Below are positions 1 to 4,995 of a stretch of DNA of 7,021 nucleotides, piece by piece. Below the pieces are notes generated by a model. That model had not been told where the DNA came from, made no database searches, and was given only the letters and a program-made list of their open reading frames with translations. The stretch lies in NCBI GenBank assembly GCA_031261245.1, contig JAISKU010000140.1:1-7021 (forward strand). Reading direction: 5' to 3'. The stretch is from Oscillospiraceae bacterium. GTDB taxonomy: Bacteria > Bacillota > Clostridia > Oscillospirales > Oscillospiraceae. The translations under genes were made by a program, and so were the position numbers. Each line of letters opens with the position of its first letter. Position 1 is the first letter of the stretch.

Positions 1-300
1 ACGCCCGAGGAGACAGTCAACCCGAATCTCATCGACGGAAAATTTGAGCTGATAGGCGAAGTCACGGCGGAGAAGGATACATTTGCGCTGTACATCACGG
101 GAACGCTCAAAAACACGACGAAAAAGACTTATTCTTACGCGCAGGTGACGTTTAATCTGTACGACGCGGACGGAAACCAAATCGGAACAGCGTTCGACAA
201 CATCAACAACTGGGAAGCGGGCGGCACATGGAAGTTTAAGGCGATGGGCATGGAGAACGAGGCCGCGTCCTACAAGCTCGTTGAGGTGACGGCGTTTTAA
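1..300 (+). CDS. FxLYD domain protein, C-terminal part (partial)
   Basis: The reading frame is open from the first base and ends with TAA at 298-300, giving 99 residues of a protein whose start lies outside the window. The segment reads as one small beta-sandwich domain. It has alternating hydrophobic strands (FELIGEVTAEKD, FALYITGTLKN), then the signature QVTFNLYDADGNQIGTAF, then NWEAGGTWKFKA. The F-x-L-Y-D core followed by D-x-x-G is the hallmark of the FxLYD domain, found in extracellular or lipoprotein-type Firmicutes proteins. The N-terminus that would show a signal peptide or lipobox is missing, so location and role cannot be settled. The stop is followed directly by repeat DNA. The domain assignment is fairly sure and the function is unknown. 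Confidence 0.8.
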   Translation, partial: TPEETVNPNLIDGKFELIGEVTAEKDTFALYITGTLKNTTKKTYSYAQVTFNLYDADGNQIGTAFDNINNWEAGGTWKFKAMGMENEAASYKLVEVTAF

Positions 301-330
301 CTGTAAAAAGTATTTTTCCCAGAATTTGAT

Positions 331-416
331 TGTCATTCCGAGTGAAACGAGGAATCCCGTGCGGCGACGCGTCGATTATACGGGATTCTTCGTCGCTGCG
401 CTCCTCTGAATGACAG
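331..416. repeat. Module A, copy 1: 86-bp imperfect inverted repeat
   Basis: The left arm begins TGTCATTCCGAGTG and ends ACGAGGAATCCCGT. The right arm begins ACGGGATTCTTCGTCG and ends CTCCTCTGAATGACAG. Reverse-complementing the right arm gives a sequence that aligns with the left arm along most of its length, so a transcript or a single strand could fold into a long hairpin with a loop of about 15-20 bases. The minus-strand translation (HSEERSDEESR) is a familiar source of false ORFs in Clostridia. The structure resembles a small non-autonomous palindromic element, but no transposase or clear target duplication is present. Confidence 0.8.
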
Positions 417-451
417 GGGGGCGACGGGGAAACGGCGGGCGGGACGACGGT

Positions 452-566
452 GGGACGGCGGACGCGCAATGCGCGCCCCTACAGGACGTGGGGGAACGAA
501 AAGGGTGCGGGGAACGCGGGGCGTCGGGACGCCGCCCCCTACGGACGGGGGCGGTGCGATATTTTT
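452..566. repeat. Module B, copy 1: GC-rich direct repeat with internal palindromes
   Basis: This 115-bp block recurs at 719-832 with one single-base indel and a few substitutions. It contains two compact inverted repeats: GCGCAATGCGC, and a GGCGTC/GACGCC hairpin set in GGGGCGTCGGGACGCCGCCCC-like sequence. Both are followed by the same CCCCTAC motif, suggesting that the block is itself made of two related palindromic subunits. Confidence 0.75.
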
Positions 567-579
567 GCCGGAAATTGAC

Positions 580-665
580 TGTCATTCCGAGTGAAACGAG
601 GAATCCCGTGGGACGGCGCGTCGATTATACGGGATTCTTCGTCGCTGCGCTCCTCTGAATGACAG
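580..665. repeat. Module A, copy 2: 86-bp imperfect inverted repeat
   Basis: This copy has the same length and nearly the same sequence as 331-416. The differences sit mainly in the loop region (GGGACGGCG in place of GCGGCGACG). Both hairpin arms are intact. Confidence 0.8.
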
Positions 666-676
666 GGGGGGCACGC

Positions 677-708
677 TGAATGACAGGGGAGCGAGGAATC
701 CCGTGCGG
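677..708. repeat. Scrambled fragment of module A
   Basis: TGAATGACAG, the outer end of the right arm, is fused within a few bases to CGAGGAATCCCGTGCGG, the inner part of the left arm. The loop and the rest of both arms are missing. The left-arm piece matches copy 1 rather than the adjacent copy 2. It looks like a recombination or replication-slippage remnant, and it accounts for most of the 17-bp difference between the two repeat periods. Confidence 0.6.
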
Positions 709-718
709 GGGCGATTGG

Positions 719-832
719 GGGACGGCGGACGCGCAATGCGCGCCCCTACAGGACGAGGGGAACGAAAAGGGTGCGGGGAACGCGGGGCGTCGGGACGCCG
801 CCCCCTACGGACGGGGAGCGGGCGATATTTTT
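719..832. repeat. Module B, copy 2: GC-rich direct repeat
   Basis: This is the second copy of the block at 452-566. It is one base shorter (ACAGGACGAGGGG against ACAGGACGTGGGGG) and keeps both internal palindromes and the CCCCTAC motifs. It is followed by the third J tract. Confidence 0.75.
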
Positions 833-844
833 CCCAGAATTTGA

Positions 845-875
845 TTGTCATTTTTGCGTTGCGGGTTCAGATAAT
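845..875 (+). promoter_or_regulatory. Possible vegetative promoter for the gene at 907
   Basis: TTGTCA at 845-850 matches the -35 consensus at five of six positions. GATAAT at 870-875 matches the -10 consensus at five of six. The 19-bp spacer is longer than ideal. The -35 part lies in the terminal bases of the repeat array, so the repeat end would supply half of the promoter. This is a weak call made from sequence match and position only. Confidence 0.3.
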
Positions 876-906
876 AGAGGTAACTCAAACGCAAAGGAGA
901 CTTTTT

Positions 907-2022
907 ATGAAAAAGACGGCGGCGGCGATTGTCGCGCTCATTTTACTCTCGGTTTTGGCGATTCCCGCGATGGCGGCGGGCGCGGAGTCCGCGAAAAACC
1001 GATTCACCCTCGCGCGGGACGCGCGGCAGGACAGGCGCACGGAGGGCGACCTCGTCGCGCTCGGCGAGGACACGGAGGTGTCGCGCGGCGTCGGCGGCGA
1101 CGTGTTCACGGCCGGGCGGAACGTGATAATCACGGACAACGAGAAGCTGCAAAACGTCGCGGCGGTAGGCGTGAACGTGAACGTACACGTGAAAACCGCG
1201 CGGAACATCTACGCCGCCGGGGGCGACGTGGACGTGCGCGCCGACGGCGGGGCGGAGGGCGTCTATCTCACGGGGGCGTCCGTCACGCTCTCCGGCAAGG
1301 CGCGCGACGCGTATATCGCGGCGGGGAGCGTCAATATCTCCGGCGCGGTGGCCGAAAACCTCACTGTTCGCAGCGACAACATCGTTTTCGGGGCGGACAC
1401 GACGGTCGGCGGCAAGGTGACGGTCATCTCCAAAAAGGAGACGCGGCTGCCCGCGTCGATTGACCCGGCGAAGGTGACGTACAGGTCGCCGCGCGCGTTT
1501 TCGGGCGCGAAAAACGCCGCCGGTGAGGAGCAGAGAATTTCTATCCTGCGGCGGCTCGGCGTCATAATCGCGGCGTCGGGCGTCGCGGCGGCGATCGCGC
1601 TTTCGCTCTTGCTCAACGCGCGCGGCGGGTTCTGGAAGGAGAAGGCGGAAAGGCTTCCGCGCGGGCTCGGCGGAGACGCGCTGCGCGGGGTTGCGGCGCT
1701 CCTCGTCGCTCCGGCGGTCGCGATAGGGCTGGTGTTCACGGTCGTTGGCGCGCCCGTCGGGGTGCTGCTGCTCGTCATGTACCTCGTGGCGCTGTACCTC
1801 GCGCCCGTCGCGGCGGGGGTGATCGCGGGGCGCGCGATTTTCCGGCGCATGAACCGCTTCGCGTCCGGCGCGATATGCGTCGGGCTGCTGTGGACGCTGA
1901 TGTCGCTGCCGTATCTGCGCGCGCCGGTTGCGGTCGTGAGTGTGATCTACGGGCTCGGCGCAATGACGTCGGGGCTCGCGCGGCGGGATGCGACGGCGGT
2001 GGTGTACGCGGACGGGGTGTGA
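907..2022 (+). CDS. Exported, membrane-anchored bactofilin-like repeat protein
   Basis: The ATG at 907 is chosen because AAAGGAG at 893-899 sits 7 bases upstream and because the protein then starts with a clean signal peptide: MKK, a hydrophobic run to about residue 20, and an A-M-A-A cleavage region near 21-24. The frame stays open further upstream, but that part only translates repeat DNA. The product is 371 residues. Residues 45-180 are short beta-repeats with recurring GGDV, AAGGDVDV, YLTGASVTLSG and YIAAGSVNISG turns, the pattern of a beta-helix like that of bactofilin or polymer-forming proteins. Residues 217-236 form one membrane helix, and 260-355 hold three or four more (for example VAPAVAIGLVFTVVGAPVG). 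An exported beta-helix followed by a polytopic membrane domain is known in Firmicutes proteins of unknown function. A cell-surface scaffold or sensor role is a guess. Confidence 0.8.
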   Translation: MKKTAAAIVALILLSVLAIPAMAAGAESAKNRFTLARDARQDRRTEGDLVALGEDTEVSRGVGGDVFTAGRNVIITDNEKLQNVAAVGVNVNVHVKTARNIYAAGGDVDVRADGGAEGVYLTGASVTLSGKARDAYIAAGSVNISGAVAENLTVRSDNIVFGADTTVGGKVTVISKKETRLPASIDPAKVTYRSPRAFSGAKNAAGEEQRISILRRLGVIIAASGVAAAIALSLLLNARGGFWKEKAERLPRGLGGDALRGVAALLVAPAVAIGLVFTVVGAPVGVLLLVMYLVALYLAPVAAGVIAGRAIFRRMNRFASGAICVGLLWTLMSLPYLRAPVAVVSVIYGLGAMTSGLARRDATAVVYADGV

Positions 2023-2035
2023 TTTTACCTCGACA

Positions 2036-2065
2036 TTGACAACCAACGACAAATTATGCTACAAT
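2036..2065 (+). promoter_or_regulatory. Strong SigA-type promoter with extended -10
   Basis: TTGACA at 2036-2041 is a perfect -35 box. TACAAT at 2060-2065 matches the -10 consensus at five of six positions, with an 18-bp spacer. TGC immediately before it forms an extended -10. Transcription should start near 2072. The only thing close downstream is the structured RNA and small ORF at 2072-2330, so this promoter appears to serve that element. Confidence 0.75.
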
Positions 2066-2092
2066 TTTTCGCAAGAGGGGCGAGGCGGTTTA

Positions 2093-2119
2093 GCACACCA
2101 AACGAAAGTGAGGTGATGC
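2093..2119 (+). promoter_or_regulatory. Local hairpin hiding the ribosome binding site of the 28-residue ORF
   Basis: GCACACC at 2093-2099 can pair with GGTGATGC at 2112-2119 (one bulged A), with a 12-base loop. The pairing covers most of the GAGGTGA binding site. The same CACACC can instead pair with GGTGTG at 2218-2223, which would free the site. The two pairings exclude each other, the usual layout of a translational switch. Confidence 0.4.
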
Positions 2120-2123
2120 ACAG

Positions 2124-2210
2124 ATGCGCTGGACGTTTCACGTGGGATCGTTATCAATAACGATTTACATACGGAAACTGAAACGCGGAAGCCGCCACTC
2201 TGGCAAGTGA
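2124..2210 (+). CDS. Putative 28-residue basic, hydrophobic peptide
   Basis: GAGGTGA at 2110-2116 matches seven consecutive bases of the ideal Firmicutes ribosome binding site, and the ATG at 2124 is at a suitable distance. The frame runs 28 codons to TGA at 2208-2210. The peptide has a hydrophobic half (MRWTFHVGSLSITIYI) followed by a strongly basic tail (RKLKRGSRHSGK). That make-up fits small membrane-active or type I toxin-like peptides, but I do not recognise a family. The coding region overlaps the palindrome at 2147-2164 and most of the hairpin at 2188-2217, and its stop codon lies in the 3' arm, so a translating ribosome would open that hairpin. A competing ATG at 2116 gives only 14 codons and sits inside the binding site. 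The frame could be a chance ORF in a structured RNA. Confidence 0.4.
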   Translation: MRWTFHVGSLSITIYIRKLKRGSRHSGK

Positions 2211-2345
2211 CGGCTTCGGTGTGAAAATACCGATATCGATTAACTTACAGGGCTAACCGCCGAGAAAGGAGGTCGAAGCCCCTCTGCAAGTATTGTAGCA
2301 GGAAAGGTAGAGGTTGTCAAGAGCTGCAATTATATTTTTGGTAAT

Positions 2346-2375
2346 TGAATACAAGAATCCTCCCGGGGAAATACT
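2346..2375 (+). promoter_or_regulatory. SigF-type (forespore) promoter for sigG
   Basis: GAATA at 2347-2351 (within TGAATA), a 15-base spacer, and GGAAATACT at 2367-2375 fit the SigF/SigG promoter pattern of a G-n-ATA -35 box, N15, and a GG-n-n-A-n-A-n-T -10 box at nearly every position. The start point would be near 2381, about 27 bases before the ATG. In Bacillus subtilis sigG (spoIIIG) is transcribed by SigF, so finding this site just upstream of sigG fits known biology. Confidence 0.7.
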
Positions 2376-2404
2376 GAGCTTGGTATTTTTAGGCGGGAGG
2401 ATTT
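2355..2404 (+). promoter_or_regulatory. Inverted repeat covering the sigG ribosome binding site
   Basis: AATCCTCCCG at 2356-2365 is the perfect reverse complement of CGGGAGGATT at 2394-2403, with a further G-U pair outside. Nested inside, AAATAC at 2369-2374 pairs with GTATTT at 2383-2388, flanked by G-U pairs, leaving a four-base loop. The 3' arm contains GGGAGG at 2395-2400, the Shine-Dalgarno site of sigG 7 bases before its ATG. The 5' arm lies in the spacer of the SigF promoter. A transcript begun at that promoter would lack the arm and be open for translation, whereas a read-through transcript from upstream would be blocked. The lack of a following U-run argues against a terminator. Confidence 0.6.
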
Positions 2405-2407
2405 GTC

Positions 2408-3178
2408 ATGATTGGAAAGGTCGAGATATGCGGGGTCAACACGTCGCGGCTGAAGGTGCTGAAAAACGACGAGACGGACGCGCTTCTCCTGCGCGCGAAG
2501 GGCGGCGACATGGCGGCGCGCGAGGAGCTTATCAACGGGAATCTGCGGCTTGTGCTGTCGGTTATACAGAAGTTCATGAACAGAGGCGAAAACGCCGACG
2601 ACCTTTTCCAGGTCGGGTGCATCGGGCTTATGAAGGCGATTGACAACTTTGACACGGGGTTGGGAGTGAGATTTTCGACGTACGGGGTGCCGATGATAAT
2701 CGGGGAGATACGGCGGTACCTGCGCGACAACACCGCGATACGCGTCTCGCGCGGGATGCGCGACACAGCCTACAAAGCCCTGCAAATGCGCGAGAAAATT
2801 CAGAGCGAGACGCAGCGCGAGCCGACGGTAGAGGAGCTCGCCGCCGCGCTGGAGCTGCCGCGCGAGGAGATTGTCATGGCGCTTGACGCGATAGTCGAGC
2901 CCGTGTCGCTGTACGAGCCGCTGTACTCCGACGGCGGCGAGAGCATCACCGTCGTCGATCAGGTGAGGGACACGAACAACACCGACGAGCACTGGCTTGA
3001 GCAGATAGCGCTCGGCGACGCGATAGGCCGGCTCTCCGAGCGGGAGCGGCACATTCTCGCGCTGCGGTTTTACTACGGCAAGACGCAGATGGAGGTCGCC
3101 GGGGAGATCGGAATCTCGCAGGCGCAGGTGTCGCGGCTCGAGAAGAACGCGATAGGACAAATAAAGAAAAACATTTAA
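2408..3178 (+). CDS. sigG: RNA polymerase sigma factor SigG (late forespore)
   Basis: SigG directs late gene expression in the forespore after engulfment. The 256-residue product (Bacillus SigG has 260) opens with the diagnostic KVEICGVNTSRLKVL stretch, followed by region 2 at about 36-106 (INGNLRLVLSVIQKF, DDLFQVGCIGLMKAIDNFD, STYGVPMIIGEIRRYLRDN). Region 3 is at about 113-190 (IRVSRGMRDTAYKAL, EPVSLYEP), and region 4 at about 205-253 carries the helix-turn-helix GKTQMEVAGEIGISQAQVSR. These match SigG rather than SigF or SigE. The ATG at 2408 is supported by GGGAGG 7 bases upstream. A SigF-type promoter and a site-covering inverted repeat precede it. Unusually, it is not directly downstream of sigE on the same strand but faces it from 2.3 kb away. 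Confidence 0.95.
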   Translation: MIGKVEICGVNTSRLKVLKNDETDALLLRAKGGDMAAREELINGNLRLVLSVIQKFMNRGENADDLFQVGCIGLMKAIDNFDTGLGVRFSTYGVPMIIGEIRRYLRDNTAIRVSRGMRDTAYKALQMREKIQSETQREPTVEELAAALELPREEIVMALDAIVEPVSLYEPLYSDGGESITVVDQVRDTNNTDEHWLEQIALGDAIGRLSERERHILALRFYYGKTQMEVAGEIGISQAQVSRLEKNAIGQIKKNI

Positions 3179-3193
3179 CAATATGTAAATTTC

Positions 3194-3216
3194 AGGGGGA
3201 CGCGGCGCGTCCCCTT
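3194..3216 (+). terminator. Likely intrinsic terminator after sigG
   Basis: GGGGACGC at 3196-3203 and GCGTCCCC at 3207-3214 form a perfect 8-bp stem with a 3-base loop, extended by G-U and A-U pairs. It starts 16 bases after the sigG stop. The U-tract is weak (TTATTG, then TTTT a few bases on). The next promoter begins immediately after it, supporting a transcript boundary. Confidence 0.55.
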
Positions 3217-3217
3217 A

Positions 3218-3246
3218 TTGCGTTTTGAGGGAACAAATGGTATAAT
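3218..3246 (+). promoter_or_regulatory. SigA-type promoter of the ECF sigma operon
   Basis: TTGCGT at 3218-3223 matches the -35 consensus at four of six positions. After a 17-bp spacer comes a perfect TATAAT at 3241-3246, preceded by TGG, an extended -10. The expected start is near 3253. The following frame is open from the TTG at 3218, but a start codon inside the promoter is not sensible, so the real start must be downstream. Confidence 0.75.
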
Positions 3247-3280
3247 AGATGCAGAAGAAGTAACGGATTCGGAGACGGCG

Positions 3281-3772
3281 GTGAGTGTGACCTTGCGGGA
3301 GGAAGCGGAGGATCAATTCCTTGAGGAGTTGTTTTTGTCGATGTACAAACAGCTTCTGAAATACGCGTATTCGCGGATAGGCAACTATCACCGGGCAGAG
3401 GAGCTCGCGATGGACGCGTTCCTGCTCGCGCGAGAAAAGCTCCCTGACGTGATGGAGAGCCGGAACCCCGAGGGGTGGCTAATGAAAACGCTTAAAAACC
3501 TGATTATGCACGAGTTCCGGACGCGCAAGCTGATACATAAGCTCTTCGCGGATATGCCGGAGTTCACGGAGCCGGCGGCGAGAGAGGACGACGGCGGGTT
3601 TGAGCTGCTCGACGCGCTGACCCCGGAGGATCGGGGGCTGCTCTACGCCGCGTATGTCGAGGGGCGGCCGATGGGCGAGATCGCGAAAGACCTCGGAATC
3701 GGCTACTCCGCGTGCGTGAAGCGTATGCAAAAGGCGCGCGCGAGGGCGCGCGAGGCGCTCGGCGGGCCGTGA
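3281..3772 (+). CDS. ECF-like sigma-70 family sigma factor
   Basis: The product has two-domain sigma architecture without region 3. Region 2 is at about residues 17-80 (MYKQLLKYAYSRIGNYHRAEELAMDAFLLAREKL, then NPEGWLMKTLKNLIMHEFR). A short acidic linker precedes region 4 at about 113-160 (LTPEDRGLLYAAYVEGRPMGEIAKDLGIGYSACVKRMQKAR). This fits the extracytoplasmic-function class, which normally reports an envelope signal through a membrane anti-sigma factor. I chose GTG at 3281 (163 residues) because GGAG at 3271-3274 lies 6 bases upstream and the start is about 28 bases after the predicted transcript start. GTG at 3287 and TTG at 3293 are alternatives. It leads a unit with three membrane proteins, the first of which looks like the anti-sigma factor. 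The signal and targets are not visible here. Confidence 0.85.
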   Translation: MSVTLREEAEDQFLEELFLSMYKQLLKYAYSRIGNYHRAEELAMDAFLLAREKLPDVMESRNPEGWLMKTLKNLIMHEFRTRKLIHKLFADMPEFTEPAAREDDGGFELLDALTPEDRGLLYAAYVEGRPMGEIAKDLGIGYSACVKRMQKARARAREALGGP

Positions 3773-3840
3773 CGCGCGGATTATTATGAAAACATTCCCT
3801 TTGACGCGCTTTTGGGGAATATATAAATGAGGTGAGAGTG

Positions 3841-4449
3841 TTGGCGGACATTGACGTGCGCGAGGCGTGGGAAAATTTTAAGAGCATATCGGAGGGCGGG
3901 GATTTCCGCTACGGCGAGGCGCCGGCGCGCCGCCCGCCGCGGGCGGCGCGGTACGCCGCAACCGCGGTTGCGGCGATTGCCATTGTGCTCGGCGTCGCGA
4001 TGATCTCCCCGGACGTGCGGGCGGCGGTCTACGGGCTTGTGCGCGCGCGGCTGCCGGATCACACCTCGTATGAGATAGCGGGACAGGAGGCGGCGAGCCC
4101 GGGAGTGTGGAGCGTCGGCTGGGTGCCGGAGGGCTTCGCGCTCAGTGAGGCGCACGCCGGCGATATCGCGACGTGGCTGTACGACGGCGCCGACGGCGTG
4201 AGCATAGTAGTGACGATTGTCGGGAAAAACGGGAAGCTCTCCATGGACAACGAGCACTCCGACATGACGCAGGGGCGCGTGAACGGAAACGCGGCGGATA
4301 TCTACACGAGCAACACGGAGGGGTATCCGAGCCACGTCGTCATTTACGCGGAGCGGGAGAGCGCGATTATATCCGTCGTGTCGGAGCTTGACGTCGCGGA
4401 GCTGCTGCGTGTCGCGCAGAGCGTCGCGCGGGACGGAGGTACGCCGTGA
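3841..4449 (+). CDS. Probable membrane anti-sigma factor with DUF4367-like domain
   Basis: The product of about 202 residues has a short cytoplasmic N-terminus (ADIDVREAWENFKSISEGGDF), one membrane helix at about 38-56 (YAATAVAAIAIVLGVAMIS), and an external domain. The external part shows features of DUF4367-type domains: GWVPEGFALSE, a G-x-VNGN-A segment, and a closing SELDVAELLRVAQSVA helix. Membrane proteins of this shape right after an ECF sigma gene usually hold the sigma factor at the membrane through the N-terminal part. No zinc-binding H-x3-C-x2-C motif is present, so binding would be by another fold. TTG at 3841 is preferred because GAGGTGA at 3829-3835 is well placed. GTG at 3838 or 3832 are alternatives. 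Its stop overlaps the next gene's start by 4 bases. The function is inferred from context. Confidence 0.7.
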   Translation: MADIDVREAWENFKSISEGGDFRYGEAPARRPPRAARYAATAVAAIAIVLGVAMISPDVRAAVYGLVRARLPDHTSYEIAGQEAASPGVWSVGWVPEGFALSEAHAGDIATWLYDGADGVSIVVTIVGKNGKLSMDNEHSDMTQGRVNGNAADIYTSNTEGYPSHVVIYAERESAIISVVSELDVAELLRVAQSVARDGGTP

Positions 4450-4976
4450 GGAAAAAGAGAAAGCTCATCATAACCGCCGTTATCGCCGCAATCGCGATAG
4501 CGGAGATCGTCTATCTGCTCGTCATGCCGCTCATGGAGTACACTATACCGAAGAGCGCGCTTGTTGAGCACTCGCGCGAGCTTATGGAGGAGTGGGACGG
4601 CGGCGAGAGCGCGGCGCTCGTCGTCTTAGACAGCAATTTTTCAAACAGGCACGCGGTCTACCTGTTCTCGGTGCGGTATGAGGACGGGCGCGAGGAGTAC
4701 CGCGCGGTGAGCTACACGGCGCACCTCGTGTTCCCGAGGTACGAGCTGTGCGACTGGGGACAGATGAGCGACGAGGGCGAGGGGTACGTCGAGGCGGACG
4801 GGTTCCCGCGCAAGGTGACGTATGATTTTTCTGACCTGACGCTCGTCGAGGTGAGCTCCGAGCACAGCTACGGGCTCAAGTGGGTGATTTCGGGCGTGAT
4901 AAACGTGCTCGTGCTGCTGGCGGTGTTCGTGACGGGCTGGGTGCTTTGGCGGCGCGAGGAGCGGGTGGCGTATTGA
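4446..4976 (+). CDS. Small two-helix membrane protein of unknown function
   Basis: The GTG start at 4446 shares the bases GTGA with the stop of the upstream gene, and GGAGGT at 4435-4440 lies 5 bases before it, so the two genes are translationally coupled. The 176-residue product has a basic N-terminus (MRKKRKL), a first membrane helix at about 8-27, an external acidic domain of about 110 residues (YLFSVRYEDGREEYRAVSY, DFSDLTLVEV), and a second helix at about 145-167 ending in WRREER. With the positive-inside rule, both ends are in the cytoplasm and the middle outside. I recognise no family. Its position after the presumed anti-sigma factor suggests a part in sensing or in the envelope response, but nothing in the sequence proves this. 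Confidence 0.75.
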   Translation: MRKKRKLIITAVIAAIAIAEIVYLLVMPLMEYTIPKSALVEHSRELMEEWDGGESAALVVLDSNFSNRHAVYLFSVRYEDGREEYRAVSYTAHLVFPRYELCDWGQMSDEGEGYVEADGFPRKVTYDFSDLTLVEVSSEHSYGLKWVISGVINVLVLLAVFVTGWVLWRREERVAY

Positions 4977-4995
4977 AGGAATTGAAGGAGAGATT

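Larger units (their letters stand above)
311..852. repeat. Tandem composite repeat region, two full units plus a truncated third
   Basis: This gene-free stretch is built from three recurring modules. Module J, an AT-rich tract (TATTTTTCCCAGAATTTGAT), is at 311-330, 560-579 and 826-845. Module A, an 86-bp imperfect inverted repeat, is at 331-416 and 580-665. Module B, a GC-rich block, is at 452-566 and 719-832. The order J-A-B-J-A-B-J gives a period of 249 bp for the first unit and 266 bp for the second. The third J runs into only TGTCATT of a third module A and then ends at 852, about 55 bp before the next gene start. Short frames here have no convincing ribosome binding sites and translate the repeats, so I call no gene. 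Confidence 0.85.
2072..2330 (+). ncRNA. Candidate structured RNA, possibly dual-function with a small peptide
   Basis: Starting from the promoter's expected start point, the transcript can form several nested pairings. GGCGGTT(T)AG at 2084-2093 pairs with CTAACCGCC at 2253-2261, with one bulged base. Directly inside it, CACACC at 2094-2099 pairs with GGTGTG at 2218-2223. Directly inside that is a 12-position hairpin, 2188-2199 with 2206-2217, containing one C-A mismatch. An 18-base perfect palindrome lies at 2147-2164. A 3' domain pairs CCTCT at 2281-2285 with AGAGG at 2309-2313. Back-to-back long-range stems closing the 5' and 3' ends are typical of conserved structured RNAs. I do not recognise the family with certainty; the clostridial raiA motif is one candidate to test. 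The 3' end is uncertain. Confidence 0.5.

Noticed and set aside
236..851. Several overlapping small ORFs on both strands across the repeat region
   Set aside because: They translate the palindromic repeats (HSEERSDEESR-type residues), lack good ribosome binding sites, and recur with each repeat copy. They are not genes.
311..852. Repeats as a possible CRISPR array
   Set aside because: The units are about 250 bp, with three different modules and no short uniform repeats separated by unique spacers.
943..2052. Long minus-strand ORF opposite the bactofilin-like gene
   Set aside because: It is rich in Arg, His and Pro, as expected for the complement of GC-rich coding DNA. The plus strand has a signal peptide, recognisable repeats and a ribosome binding site.
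2355..2404. Hairpin before sigG as a terminator of the upstream RNA
   Set aside because: The stem is followed by TTTGTC and then the start codon, not a U-run, and its 3' arm is the ribosome binding site. Translational control fits better.
2330..3181. Minus-strand ORF of 283 codons opposite sigG
   Set aside because: It is a shadow of a certain sigG gene, with no recognisable domain and no ribosome binding site.
3218..3280. TTG at 3218 as the start of the ECF sigma gene
   Set aside because: It is itself the -35 box of a good promoter whose -10 is at 3241-3246, so it would not be transcribed.
3801..3827. Possible promoter (TTGACG, TATAAA) before the anti-sigma gene
   Set aside because: The spacer is only 15 bp, and the start point would fall on the ribosome binding site. 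Chance AT-richness is more likely.
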